The notes under the pieces: model-generated | What the model saw: the letters and a program-made list of their open reading frames with translations, nothing else | What the model was told of the DNA's origin: nothing | Databases searched by the model: none | Program-made: the position numbers and the translations under genes | Part shown: positions 25,867-35,368 of the stretch, in pieces | Layout: the number at the start of each line of letters is the position of its first letter | How positions within the stretch are numbered: position 1 is the first letter of the stretch | NCBI GenBank assembly: GCA_016786485.1 | Contig: JAEUWD010000034.1 | Location: forward strand, 1 to 64,000 | DNA length: 64,000 nt | Origin: Bacteriovoracaceae bacterium | GTDB taxonomy: Bacteria > Bdellovibrionota > Bacteriovoracia > Bacteriovoracales > Bacteriovoracaceae | Direction of reading: 5' to 3'

Positions 25867-26412
25867 ATGGATGTTTCACAGGTTTATGTAGTTGAGCGGT
25901 TGCAAATGGATGTGAACTTCGAAGGTTCTTACCACCAACTTTCTCAAAGTGAAAAATTAAAACTTTATTTCAACGCCTTTTTAACGGCGGCAGTCCCGTT
26001 CGTGAATAAATTCTTTGGCGCCAGGGCCAAACAAATTTCTACCTTGAATTTATGTGTGATCTGCTGTGACGAAAAACAGATCAGAGCTTTGAATAAAAAA
26101 TATCGCAATAAAAATAAACCCACTGATGTTCTATCATTTCCCGTTCATGAAAATTTGCGTGAAACCAAGGCACGTGGTTTGGCGGGGGAAATCGTTTTAG
26201 GTGATATTTTTATTTGTCTTCCCGTGGCCGAAAAACAAGCCCAAGATTTTAAATTAACGGTTGAAGAAGAGGTGGTTCATTTACTCATTCACGGTTTTTT
26301 ACATCTTTTGGGCCACGATCATGAAATTTCAATCGAGGAAGAGGAAATAATGCAAGAACATGAGACTGCGCTTTTGATGAAAACTGCCGACATATTACGA
26401 ACTCTACGCTAA
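25867..26412 (+). CDS. ybeY: Endoribonuclease YbeY
   Basis: Metal-dependent RNase involved in 16S rRNA maturation and ribosome quality control. The zinc site HGFLHLLGHDHE is complete, as is KNKPTDVLSFP and GLAGEIVLGDIFI. The ATG at 25837 has no ribosome site; ATG 25867 follows GCGAG, so I prefer it (181 residues). Even so the N-terminus is about 25 residues longer than the usual 150-160 residue protein. Confidence 0.92.
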   Translation: MDVSQVYVVERLQMDVNFEGSYHQLSQSEKLKLYFNAFLTAAVPFVNKFFGARAKQISTLNLCVICCDEKQIRALNKKYRNKNKPTDVLSFPVHENLRETKARGLAGEIVLGDIFICLPVAEKQAQDFKLTVEEEVVHLLIHGFLHLLGHDHEISIEEEEIMQEHETALLMKTADILRTLR

Positions 26413-26524
26413 TGTAATTTCAATAACTTACCTAGTGTCCAGCACACCCGTTTTGATATAAATATTTCAAATTTATAGTTCATGCTTAGATGGGGCGCGT
26501 CGGGATGGTACAATGAGTCGAGTC

Positions 26525-26553
26525 TTGAGCGGCTTTTTGGCCCATAATATAAG
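26525..26553 (+). promoter_or_regulatory. Possible promoter for the barrel/lipoprotein pair
   Basis: TTGAGC (26525-26530), 17-bp spacer, TATAAG (26548-26553), within the 195-nt gap after ybeY. Nothing else that looks coding or structured was seen in this gap. Confidence 0.4.
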
Positions 26554-26607
26554 AATATTAAGAGTTTATAAGATATTGAATTTGAGTTTCGTAGTGAGGA
26601 TATTTTT

Positions 26608-27972
26608 TTGAATTGGCGTCATTTTTTGCTAAAAAATTTCAGATCGCTTTACCCAAAATACGCCGTATTTTCTTTTTTTATTTTTATCCAGGCCCAAAAT
26701 ACTTTTGCGCAACGTTTGTATGAGGGTGAGATCAGTATGCAAAATAACCAGCTTGATCAAGACGCTGGTCAGTCGATCGGAAATCAGTACAATGCCGATT
26801 TTAATTTCAAATATATTTCAAGACGTGATGGTCAGGAGAACAAAGTTTTTGATTTCGCTTCAAGGGTAAACAACGAATCGTTGATTATGTTTTCGGTGAT
26901 AGAAGGTTACATCGCGCGCGGCAACGCTGAGCGGGGTAGTCAGTATAAAATTGGTCGGGTGATTCTTCCTTGGAGTCCTATTGATTCTACTTGGGGCCTG
27001 GGAAAAATTAATAACCGCGTGAACTTCGATTTTTTCCGTCCGGGACAAGAAGGCTTGACGGGGTTAAATTATAATATTCGTGGTAACAACGGATTTGTTT
27101 TAAATACTTTTGCGTCGTATTTTTATATTCCAGAATTAAATCCAAGTTTGGATATCAACGTGGATAAGGGTACGATTGATTCGCGTCATCCATGGGCGAC
27201 TGTTCCTGCGACGACAGCTCAGAACGGTACTGATACTTACGACTTACTCTACGATGTTGATTATCCTGATATCGGAAAAATTCTTTTTAACTACTCACTC
27301 GGTCTTAACGTCGGTTGGTCAAATCGTAATTTCGAATTAACTTCGTTCTATATTCGCAAACCAGACAACACTATTTCGATTGCGGCGAAGCCACAGATTG
27401 ATGAGGACTTCGCATCGAATACTGCGACTGTTAAAGTCGAGCCGGGAATTTTCTATAACGACGTCGTTGGAGCTACCGCAAGGTATAAAAACCGTGGGTT
27501 TTCCTTTTATGGTTCAGTCATTGCTTCGTATCCAGATGGAGCTTACGAAGGTGACGTACAGTTCTATAATTTAACTAATTATAAGCACGTTAAAATCAAG
27601 GAAGAGTACGGTGGTATCGGGATGTCGAAGACCAGCGACCGTTTAACTTATGGTGCAAACTATTTAGCTCGTCGAAGTGCTTTTGAGAAAGATGCGGATA
27701 ATATTCTTCAGGAGCTACCGCGTTGGAATGAAAGCGTGAATATCTTTGCAAAAGTAAGTTTTAATAAATTTGTTACGACCGGTTTTGATGTAAAATACGA
27801 TCTTATGACTTTTGATCGCTTATTCTCGTTTAATACGGCGTACTTGTGGAATAAGCATACAAAAATTTCTTTTGGTTTTGATATTATCGGAGCGAGTGAT
27901 CGAGCTGAAACATTTTGGTCACCGTTTCGTAACAATGATAGCGTGTATAGTAAACTACACTACGTGTTCTAA
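26608..27972 (+). CDS. Probable outer-membrane beta-barrel protein
   Basis: A 454-residue exported protein starting at TTG, with GTGAGGA 8 nt upstream and no better start nearby. The signal region is long and basic at first, with a hydrophobic stretch ending FIQAQNTFAQ. The mature part alternates polar and aromatic residues in short strands (for example TYGANYLARRSAF, KISFGFDIIGAS) and ends with aromatic LHYVF, as outer-membrane barrels do. No porin family is recognised. It precedes a large lipoprotein gene by 11 nt, so the two are likely co-expressed and may act together at the outer membrane. Confidence 0.75.
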   Translation: MNWRHFLLKNFRSLYPKYAVFSFFIFIQAQNTFAQRLYEGEISMQNNQLDQDAGQSIGNQYNADFNFKYISRRDGQENKVFDFASRVNNESLIMFSVIEGYIARGNAERGSQYKIGRVILPWSPIDSTWGLGKINNRVNFDFFRPGQEGLTGLNYNIRGNNGFVLNTFASYFYIPELNPSLDINVDKGTIDSRHPWATVPATTAQNGTDTYDLLYDVDYPDIGKILFNYSLGLNVGWSNRNFELTSFYIRKPDNTISIAAKPQIDEDFASNTATVKVEPGIFYNDVVGATARYKNRGFSFYGSVIASYPDGAYEGDVQFYNLTNYKHVKIKEEYGGIGMSKTSDRLTYGANYLARRSAFEKDADNILQELPRWNESVNIFAKVSFNKFVTTGFDVKYDLMTFDRLFSFNTAYLWNKHTKISFGFDIIGASDRAETFWSPFRNNDSVYSKLHYVF

Positions 27973-27983
27973 GGATTAGCAAA

Positions 27984-30722
27984 GTGAAGTTGTGGGCGAA
28001 AATTTTCTTACTCATCTCGGTGCCACTGATAGTGGTGTCGTGTGGTGACGTGGGCGAAGGCCCCGGGATGGAAACATCGGCGCCGTCTTTGTTAAGTTGC
28101 GAATTAGGCGATTACGATTTCAATAAATTTTTCCGCGATGACAGTGCCGCTCAAAAAGAAATCCAAGAAGGTCTGGATTGTTTAGACGAGACATTATCTG
28201 TTTTTATTGAATACGTTGAAAGTCCGAAACCCAATTATCTTTCATACGATCTGCTAAAGCGCTATATCGAAATTAAAAAGCCAGACATGGTAAAAGATCT
28301 TCCAACCATTGAAGCTTTTTTTATTTTAAGTAACTTGATTGTAGGTAGTGAAGTTTTTGATGAAGATAAGTACAAATACATTTCTCAAAAAAACCTAAAA
28401 AACTTATTAGCTTTCCTAAAAGATTTTCATCCAGTCGCCGTTAATATCCAGCGTTTCTTTGATAACCCAAATAGTTCAAGTTTTGTTCTTCACCAAATTG
28501 ATCGTAACCGCATAGAGCGAGATACGATTGAGATTGTGAATAAACTTTTAAAACTCTTCCCAAGTGAAGATGATGATAGTCAAAACCGCACTATCGCCAA
28601 AGTTAATATGAAAGATTTCTTGGATAAGTTTCGTTCTGATACAGACGAAGAAACAAATGCGGATCTGGATAAAGCTAAATCGCTTTCGTTTTTAAAGCGT
28701 CTTTTTGTTGGTGGTGATGAAGAAATCTTAACCGGAACAGAAATGTATTACTTGGTTAAAGATGCACCAACGGTTACGAAAGTTATCTTTGACATGGTTC
28801 GTATTCATGACATTCGTTTTGGCGAAGAAAAACAAAAATGGAAAATGCTTGATGACGATCTGAGCGATGTCGTAAAGTTATTATACGTTGATTTAAATTC
28901 AGATAATGATGCGTTCTTGGTAGTGGACACATTGCTGGAAGCTTCAAAACAATTTAAAGATCATTTTGGCATCGATCTTTCTAAGCACCGTGAAGCCGTT
29001 ATCAATGCCTTGAAAGCTGTGACATCGGGAGTGTTATTTGAAAATAGCGCGGCTACAGCGACAGAGAATTATTTCAGAATCAGCCGCGAGATTGAAAAGT
29101 TTCGGGATGAAAATGCGCGTTCACGTGAGGGTTATACTGTCGTGGATATTCTTGATCTTCTGCGAAAAGACGAAATGACAAAAGTTTCTTATCTCAATCA
29201 ATATGAGCTTAATGGTTTTATTTCTTCGAAAGAATTCGGAATCATTGTTCGTCATGCTCATGAAATTTTTAATATGGGAATTATCTTCTCTGATCTTTAT
29301 AACCAATACTCATCGGCGATTTCATCCCCAATGCGTTTAACGTTGGATATCAAAAATGAACCATCAAATGAGTATGAAGAAGTTTATTTCCCTGCTTTTC
29401 AGCGCATTGTAAACAATTACAAATTCTTCCAAGGTGATATGTTACTTCCGATTTATGATCACTTCTTTCATCGCAATGAAATGGGTATTATCCATATTGG
29501 TATTTTTGAATATGTCGCACAAAACTTTTTTGCTTATTTCGAACGTAAGTATCCATGCCATGAAGAAAAGTATGAAACTTATAAGTGTAATGATGAAGGT
29601 GAAGTAGAAGATTTCGCACAGTCGTTAACACTCAGACAAATACATCGAATCATTCTAGATCTATTTTCGATTCTGGTTGATATCGATATTATTATTCCTG
29701 GTCTTGAGTCAGGTTCTGCTGACAACGTTACGCTTCTAACCGATTTGTTTCAATACCAATCAAATGGTTCTGGAATGGTAGATGTGGTCGAGGCTTCTGA
29801 ATTTGCGGTAAGTATTTTCTCAGCTTTAAAAGCTGGTGATAAGGTTCTCGATGGTATGAAGGCCATCTGTAAGGATTCTTGGTATTACGAAGATGAGAGC
29901 TGCCCAGTAACCGATGAAAGTGGAAATGTGGATGATGAAGATTGTAAAATCAAAGTAAGTCCAGGCTGTTTCCGTGAAAACTTCTTCAAAGTTCTTTATT
30001 CTGATTTTATCGATGATGACGATAAAACAGATAATCTTTCACATTATCTAGTTAAATTTAAAGAATACACTCATGGTAAAAACGGTGTTGGTGGTCTTTC
30101 GGTCGAAGCGCAGCAAAAGTTCATCTTAGAAACGGAAATTTTCTCTCGTACCTGTTTCCCAATGGATAATAAAGATGACTTAGATTTTGGTGAAGGTGAT
30201 ATGCTTTCAATGTTTGGCGGTTTATTAAATATTGAATCGACTTTATTAAAATTTGATTCAACCAATCCAAACAACCGCATGGATCCAGAAGAAGTTGAGA
30301 AAGCATTTTATGAAGTATACTCTGGCGCGATCGAAGCTTTAGTTTATAAGAAAACCAAAACGATTAAAGTTTTTGGATTGGGCAAGTGGTTAGCAAAGTC
30401 ACTGGCCAAGCCCGTGTTTAATTTCTTAATTAAAAATGGCCGCTCGCCTAATTTTGATCTAAAACATATCAAAGAAGCTTTAAGTGTGTTAGTTGGTTAT
30501 CGTAAGTTTAAGCATCCGGCTGAGCGAATGAATATTGCACAAATCTTGAAAACGATTTCTGTTTTAAATTCATGTTATGCGGCTGACGGCACCAATACTT
30601 GCCTTAATTGCAAGGAACCTGAGGAGTGTTCAACCACCACAAGTCCGAACCCGGATCTTTGTGAGTGTACACTAAAAGCGAATGCCGAAAAAATCAGGCT
30701 TAATCACTGTTACGGGAACTAA
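27984..30722 (+). CDS. Large (912-residue) lipoprotein of unknown function
   Basis: GTG start with AAGGA 8 nt upstream; the leader ends LIVVSC with the lipidated Cys at 20. The mature chain is mostly helical and acidic with no recognisable enzyme motif. Two Cys-rich regions appear: around 630-680, where a pro-Asp/Glu loop with several Cys resembles a disulphide-stabilised or calcium-binding insertion, and the last 45 residues (CLNCKEPEEC, CECTL). It is in an operon with the preceding barrel protein. I cannot assign a role; an outer-membrane assembly or surface function would be a guess from context. Confidence 0.75.
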   Translation: MKLWAKIFLLISVPLIVVSCGDVGEGPGMETSAPSLLSCELGDYDFNKFFRDDSAAQKEIQEGLDCLDETLSVFIEYVESPKPNYLSYDLLKRYIEIKKPDMVKDLPTIEAFFILSNLIVGSEVFDEDKYKYISQKNLKNLLAFLKDFHPVAVNIQRFFDNPNSSSFVLHQIDRNRIERDTIEIVNKLLKLFPSEDDDSQNRTIAKVNMKDFLDKFRSDTDEETNADLDKAKSLSFLKRLFVGGDEEILTGTEMYYLVKDAPTVTKVIFDMVRIHDIRFGEEKQKWKMLDDDLSDVVKLLYVDLNSDNDAFLVVDTLLEASKQFKDHFGIDLSKHREAVINALKAVTSGVLFENSAATATENYFRISREIEKFRDENARSREGYTVVDILDLLRKDEMTKVSYLNQYELNGFISSKEFGIIVRHAHEIFNMGIIFSDLYNQYSSAISSPMRLTLDIKNEPSNEYEEVYFPAFQRIVNNYKFFQGDMLLPIYDHFFHRNEMGIIHIGIFEYVAQNFFAYFERKYPCHEEKYETYKCNDEGEVEDFAQSLTLRQIHRIILDLFSILVDIDIIIPGLESGSADNVTLLTDLFQYQSNGSGMVDVVEASEFAVSIFSALKAGDKVLDGMKAICKDSWYYEDESCPVTDESGNVDDEDCKIKVSPGCFRENFFKVLYSDFIDDDDKTDNLSHYLVKFKEYTHGKNGVGGLSVEAQQKFILETEIFSRTCFPMDNKDDLDFGEGDMLSMFGGLLNIESTLLKFDSTNPNNRMDPEEVEKAFYEVYSGAIEALVYKKTKTIKVFGLGKWLAKSLAKPVFNFLIKNGRSPNFDLKHIKEALSVLVGYRKFKHPAERMNIAQILKTISVLNSCYAADGTNTCLNCKEPEECSTTTSPNPDLCECTLKANAEKIRLNHCYGN

Positions 30723-30725
30723 TTC

Positions 30726-31860
30726 ATGAGCGATTTTCATATCAATTCATCCGAAGTTTACGCTTCATTAGAACAATTTAAAACGAAACTCCAAACTATT
30801 CGGAGGTCGCTTTGAAATTGAAAAAAAGAAAGCTCGCCTAGCAGAAATTACGCAAATTGAAGCACTCGATGGTTTCTGGCAAGACACGAATAATGCCGCT
30901 AAAATTCAAAAAGAAAAGGCACTCTTAAACGATATCGTGAGTTCTTACGGGAAAGTGAATGAGCTGGTTGATGAGCTCGAAATCACTCTTGAATACGCTG
31001 AAAATGGCGATGAAGATTCACTTCAAAATTTAAAATCATTATTAGCTAATACTGAACAAGCTGTGCTTAAGTCAGAGCAGAAGGCGCTCCTCTCAGGTGA
31101 AACTGATACCAATAACGCTATCGTTTCAATTAATGCCGGTGCTGGTGGGACAGAATCGTGTGATTGGGCGAGCATGCTTCATCGAATGATTACTCGTTGG
31201 TGTGAAACCAAGGGTTTCAAGGTTTCAGTCTTGGATTACCATTATGGTGAAACGGCAGGAATAAAGTCCATCACTTTCACTGTTGAAGGCGCCTTTGCTT
31301 ACGGTCTTTTGAAATCAGAAACAGGCATTCATCGTTTAGTACGCATTTCACCTTTTGATTCAAATGCCCGCCGCCACACTTCGTTTGCTTCGGTCTTCGT
31401 TTCACCTGAAATTGATGACACCATAGAAATTGAGATTGACGATAAAGATATCCGAATTGATGTTTATCGTTCGGGCGGTTCGGGTGGGCAGTCGGTTAAC
31501 ACAACGGACTCGGCGGTAAGATTAACCCACTTTCCTTCAGGCATCGTGGTTACCTGTCAAAATGAACGTTCACAATTACAAAATAAGCTGACTGCCTTCA
31601 AGGTCTTGCGTTCACGTCTTTATGAAAAGGCGATGGAAGAGAAGCGGGCAGCGCAAGCAAAAATCGAAGATACTAAGATGGAAATTGGCTGGGGCTCACA
31701 GATTCGCTCCTACGTACTTCATCCCTATAAATTAGTAAAAGATCATCGAACAGATTTCGAAAAATCCACGGCGGAAAACGTTTTGGACGGAGATCTGGAT
31801 GATTTTATCGACAACTACTTGCAGTGGAAGGCCGTCGAGGGCAAAGCCGCTCAAGAATAA
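30726..31860 (+). CDS. prfB: Peptide chain release factor 2, programmed +1 frameshift
   Basis: RF2 terminates translation at UGA and UAA. The start ATG 30726 opens a 29-codon frame ending CTT TGA at 30810-30815; sequence continues in the +1 frame with EIEKKKARLAEI, exactly where RF2 homology resumes. The context CGG AGG TCG CTT TGA reproduces the classic autoregulatory site: an internal Shine-Dalgarno-like CGGAGG, then slippery CTT and a UGA recognised by RF2 itself. Joined product is about 377 residues. Downstream, the SPF codon-reading tripeptide (VRISPFDSNARR) and the GGQ loop (SGGSGGQSVN) are intact. Coordinates span both frames. Confidence 0.95.
30801..30815 (+). promoter_or_regulatory. 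prfB +1 frameshift site
   Basis: CGGAGG TCG CTT TGA: SD-like stimulator, slippery Leu codon and in-frame UGA. Slipping from CUU to UUU puts the next codon at 30814 (GAA). Low RF2 leads to slow termination and more frameshifting, hence autoregulation as in E. coli. Confidence 0.93.
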
Positions 31861-31912
31861 TTGCCAATGGTCACGTTTTAGCGCTATTATCCCTTCATTC
31901 CCCGGAGCGAAT

Positions 31913-33463
31913 ATGAAAGACAAATTTATTAAACAGTGGACCGATTTATACTCTGAACAGATGAATGTTAGGCTTGAAAAGCGTGACAAAATGCTGGAAG
32001 CGGGAAGTAATCCTTATAAATCTGGTTACGCACCTGATACCACAGCAACAAAATTAAAAGAAAAGTACGAACATCTTTCGAAAGAAGAAATTGGCACAAC
32101 TCCAGATTTTAAATTTGCTGGACGAGTCTTACTAGTTCGTGACTTCGGTAAAGCCGCTTTCCTTCAATGTGATGATGGGACGGATAGATTTCAGTTATAT
32201 ATTAAAAAGGGTGTTGTAAGTGATAAAGGGTTTGAAGAATATAAAAAACTCGATCATGGCGATATTATCTATGCTTCTGGTGATATTTTTAAAACCAATA
32301 AAGGTGAGCTTTCACTGAACGCCAAAGAATTTTTAATTCTGACGAAGGCACTTCGTCCGTTACCAGAAAAATTCCACGGATTAACAGATCCGGAATTAAG
32401 ATATCGTATGCGATACCTCGATTTAATTATGAATCCAGAAACGCGTGATAAGCTAAAGAAGCGTTCAAAAATTATTCGTTTCATTCGTGAATTCTTCTAT
32501 CAAAATGATTTCTTAGAAGTTGAAACACCAATGTTGCATTCAATTGCCGGTGGTGCGACCGCGAAACCATTCTTAACTCATCATAATGCCCTCGATATGG
32601 AACTTTTCATGCGAATTGCTCCCGAGCTACATTTGAAAAGATTATTGGTTGGCGGTTTCCCTAAAGTTTTTGAAATGAATCGTTGTTTCAGAAATGAAGG
32701 TATTTCTTATAAGCACAATCCTGAATTTACCAGTATCGAATTTTACTGGGCCTACGCCACTTATGAAAACGTTATGGATATTACGGAAGAACTTCTTACG
32801 AAGTTAGTTAAAGAAGTGAATGGTTCAAATAAAGTGGTTTTTGAAGATAAAGAAATTATTTTCAATGAGCGCTTTAATCGTATGACATTAAAAGATTCGG
32901 TCAAGAAGTTTACTGATTTTTCAGATGCCGATTTAAAAGATAAAAAGAAAATGATTGCTCATCTTCTAACTAAAACAGAAGTAAAAAAATCTGAATTAGA
33001 AAAAATGTCGACTGAGCGATTGATGGTTGTGATGTTTGAAGAATTTGTTGAACCAAATTTGATTCAACCAACTTTTATCACGCAATATCCGACAGAAGTT
33101 TCGCCACTCTCAAGACAAAATGATAACGATCCAAACTATGTTGATCGTTTCGAACTTTTTATTAATGGTTGGGAAATCGCTAATGCCTTCTCCGAATTAA
33201 ATAATCCAACTGATCAGCTTTCACGTTTTTCTCAACAAGCCGAACTTAAGGCAGGTGGAGATGAAGAAGCTTGTGACGTCGACTATGATTACGTTCGCGC
33301 ACTTGAATATGGAATGCCGCCAGCAGGTGGATGGGGAATGGGGATCGATCGTCTTTGTATGATTCTAACTAATAGCCCTACGATTCGCGAAATCATTCTT
33401 TTCCCTCAATTGAAAAAAGAACTCTTTTTCGAAGGTGAAAGCTCGGAGTCTAAGGAGACATAG
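31913..33463 (+). CDS. lysS: Lysyl-tRNA synthetase, class II
   Basis: Charges tRNA-Lys. The 516-residue protein has an OB-fold anticodon-binding domain (about 60-160) and the class II catalytic core: motif 2 FRNEGISYKHNPEFTSIEFY and motif 3 GMGIDRLCMIL. I start at ATG 31913 (CGGAGCG upstream); the long in-frame extension from 31799 overlaps prfB and has no homology. lysS after prfB is a common bacterial pair. The next gene starts on the last base of its stop codon. Confidence 0.96.
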   Translation: MKDKFIKQWTDLYSEQMNVRLEKRDKMLEAGSNPYKSGYAPDTTATKLKEKYEHLSKEEIGTTPDFKFAGRVLLVRDFGKAAFLQCDDGTDRFQLYIKKGVVSDKGFEEYKKLDHGDIIYASGDIFKTNKGELSLNAKEFLILTKALRPLPEKFHGLTDPELRYRMRYLDLIMNPETRDKLKKRSKIIRFIREFFYQNDFLEVETPMLHSIAGGATAKPFLTHHNALDMELFMRIAPELHLKRLLVGGFPKVFEMNRCFRNEGISYKHNPEFTSIEFYWAYATYENVMDITEELLTKLVKEVNGSNKVVFEDKEIIFNERFNRMTLKDSVKKFTDFSDADLKDKKKMIAHLLTKTEVKKSELEKMSTERLMVVMFEEFVEPNLIQPTFITQYPTEVSPLSRQNDNDPNYVDRFELFINGWEIANAFSELNNPTDQLSRFSQQAELKAGGDEEACDVDYDYVRALEYGMPPAGGWGMGIDRLCMILTNSPTIREIILFPQLKKELFFEGESSESKET

Positions 33464-34659
33464 TGAGGAGTTTTTTTTCTCTTCCATTTGTGTCTCTCTT
33501 CAAAACAATTTTGAATGGTAAGCATTCGTTACTTTTTTTTACAGCTGCGATCGCAAGTTTTGCTTTTTCGATCAGTGTTATTCTTTGCACCATAGGTTTA
33601 ATGGATGGTTTTGAATACACTTTAAAGCAAGGTTTGCTCAAGTCTTCTGGAGATTTGAAAGTTTTCAGTCGTGAAGGCTTTTTTCACTACGATAATAAGT
33701 TAAGAAATACTCTCGATCATCCTGCTATTTTGCATACAACCACACTGCTTCAATCAGAAGGCTTTTTCATGATTGAGGGTTTGGCCAAAGGGGTTATGAT
33801 CAAAGGTATCGACCCAAAAACTTTTAATGAAGTGACAGGTTTAAATATCCAAGTGAAGGCCAATGAAATGGTGATTGGAACGCAATTGGCGAAAGAATTT
33901 GGCTTGAAAGCTGACGATGATGGGGTCATTGCTTTGGGCAAAGGGAATAAAGGTTTTTCCTCTCTTCCATCAGTAAAGCGGCTGAAGATTTCGCAAGTGG
34001 TGACCCACGGAATTTATGAAAAAGATTTACGTTATGTTTATATTAACAAAACCGATTTAATAAAATTTCTTGATACTCAGGATAAGATTAATTTAGTTCT
34101 GATTAAACTCAAACCGGAAGAGCAACCATTTATTGATGATGTGGTTTTTGAAATTGATGAAAGACTGGAAAGTCCTTATGTCGTGAGACCATTCTGGAGC
34201 GAGTTTTCATCACTCATCGAAGCTGTGAAGGTTGAAAAGTTTTCGATTTCTTTAATTCTGCAATTGATTGTACTCATTGCGATTTTTAATATTGCGGCAT
34301 TTGTCATTTTTATTTCAGAAAAAAAAGCACAGGATTTTTTCCTCTTTCAAGCTTTTGGAATGAATAAACGTACACTTTTTTTATTTTGGTTAATCGTACT
34401 CATTCTGATGTGGGCGATGGCGTGTCTAATCGCTTATCCGCTCACACACCTGTTTAATAGCTACTTTTTGCAATTACCATTCTTGCGTGTGCCTGGTGAA
34501 ATTTATGTCCTCGGAGAACTTAGTTTATTGCTCGATACGCAAGCTTATGTGATGGTTTTTGGTTTATCATTTTTATGGATTATTGGAGTTGCCTTAATAG
34601 GATTAATGAGAATAAATAAAAGAACAATTCTTTATGGGTTGAGACAGGAGTTTGCTTAA
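33463..34659 (+). CDS. LolC/LolE-type lipoprotein-release permease
   Basis: MacB/LolC-fold ABC permease: an N-terminal membrane helix (about 20-48), a periplasmic domain of about 200 residues, then three helices near 260-287, 305-327 and 365-390. The only subunit of this type here, so the transporter may be a homodimer (the LolF-like arrangement) unless a second gene lies elsewhere. Start is GTG, 6 nt after AAGGAG and overlapping the lysS stop by 1 nt. Directly followed by the LolD ATPase, together extracting lipoproteins from the inner membrane for outer-membrane delivery. Confidence 0.85.
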   Translation: MRSFFSLPFVSLFKTILNGKHSLLFFTAAIASFAFSISVILCTIGLMDGFEYTLKQGLLKSSGDLKVFSREGFFHYDNKLRNTLDHPAILHTTTLLQSEGFFMIEGLAKGVMIKGIDPKTFNEVTGLNIQVKANEMVIGTQLAKEFGLKADDDGVIALGKGNKGFSSLPSVKRLKISQVVTHGIYEKDLRYVYINKTDLIKFLDTQDKINLVLIKLKPEEQPFIDDVVFEIDERLESPYVVRPFWSEFSSLIEAVKVEKFSISLILQLIVLIAIFNIAAFVIFISEKKAQDFFLFQAFGMNKRTLFLFWLIVLILMWAMACLIAYPLTHLFNSYFLQLPFLRVPGEIYVLGELSLLLDTQAYVMVFGLSFLWIIGVALIGLMRINKRTILYGLRQEFA

Positions 34660-35319
34660 GTGAGTTTGATTGAATTGTCGGGAGTTTTTAAATCTTTTGG
34701 CCAAACACAGGTTTTGAATGCTGTGAATTTGCAGATCGATAAAGGTGAGCAGTGTGCACTTGTTGGTGCCTCGGGTTCGGGAAAATCAACTTTATTGTAT
34801 CTTTTGGGTGGCCTTGATCGTCCAAGTCAGGGTGTGATCAAAGTTGATGGAAAAGATTTGAGTAAAATGAATGACTCTGATCTGGCGGTTTATCGTAATC
34901 AATTTGTGGGTTTTGTTTTTCAGTTTCACTTTTTATTACCTTCCATGAGCTGCCTGAATAATATTTTATTACCAACGCGCATTGGCGGAGGGGATATTCA
35001 GGAGTCAAAAAAGACCTCAGAGAAGCTGGCCGAGACGCTTGGTGTTGCGCATTGTTTGGATAAAATGCCGTATCAAATTTCTGGCGGTGAGCAACAGAGA
35101 ATTAATATTATTCGTGCCTTATCTCAGCGTCCAAAATTGCTACTTTGTGATGAACCAACTGGTAATCTTGATTCTCAAAATTCTGAAAAAGTTTGCACGC
35201 TTTTGAAGCAACTTGCAAACGAGTTCGAAGCTTCACTTCTGATTGTAACGCATGACGAGAAAGTGGCCCGCCATTTTAGTCGGAAAATAACAATTGAAGA
35301 TGGTCGGATAATTAGCTAA
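34660..35319 (+). CDS. lolD: LolD-type ABC transporter ATPase
   Basis: ATPase partner of the preceding permease. Walker A GASGSGKSTLLYLLGG, the SGGEQQR signature, Walker B LLLCDEPTGNLD and the switch His (VTHDEKVA) are all intact; length 219 is typical. Start GTG directly abuts the permease stop, so expression is coupled. LolD, MacB and FtsE ATPases are similar; the assignment rests on the permease and the outer-membrane gene context. Confidence 0.88.
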   Translation: MSLIELSGVFKSFGQTQVLNAVNLQIDKGEQCALVGASGSGKSTLLYLLGGLDRPSQGVIKVDGKDLSKMNDSDLAVYRNQFVGFVFQFHFLLPSMSCLNNILLPTRIGGGDIQESKKTSEKLAETLGVAHCLDKMPYQISGGEQQRINIIRALSQRPKLLLCDEPTGNLDSQNSEKVCTLLKQLANEFEASLLIVTHDEKVARHFSRKITIEDGRIIS

Positions 35320-35368
35320 AATCACTCTGATTTCGATGATAATTTAGACATCTCAAACTAGGAGATTG

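Noticed and set aside
30726-30815. prfB as a frameshifted pseudogene or sequencing error
   Set aside because: The break falls precisely at the canonical RF2 autoregulatory CTT TGA with upstream SD-like sequence, and all downstream motifs are intact.
31799-31912. N-terminal extension of LysS
   Set aside because: Lies within the prfB coding end and is not homologous to LysS; ATG 31913 has its own ribosome site.
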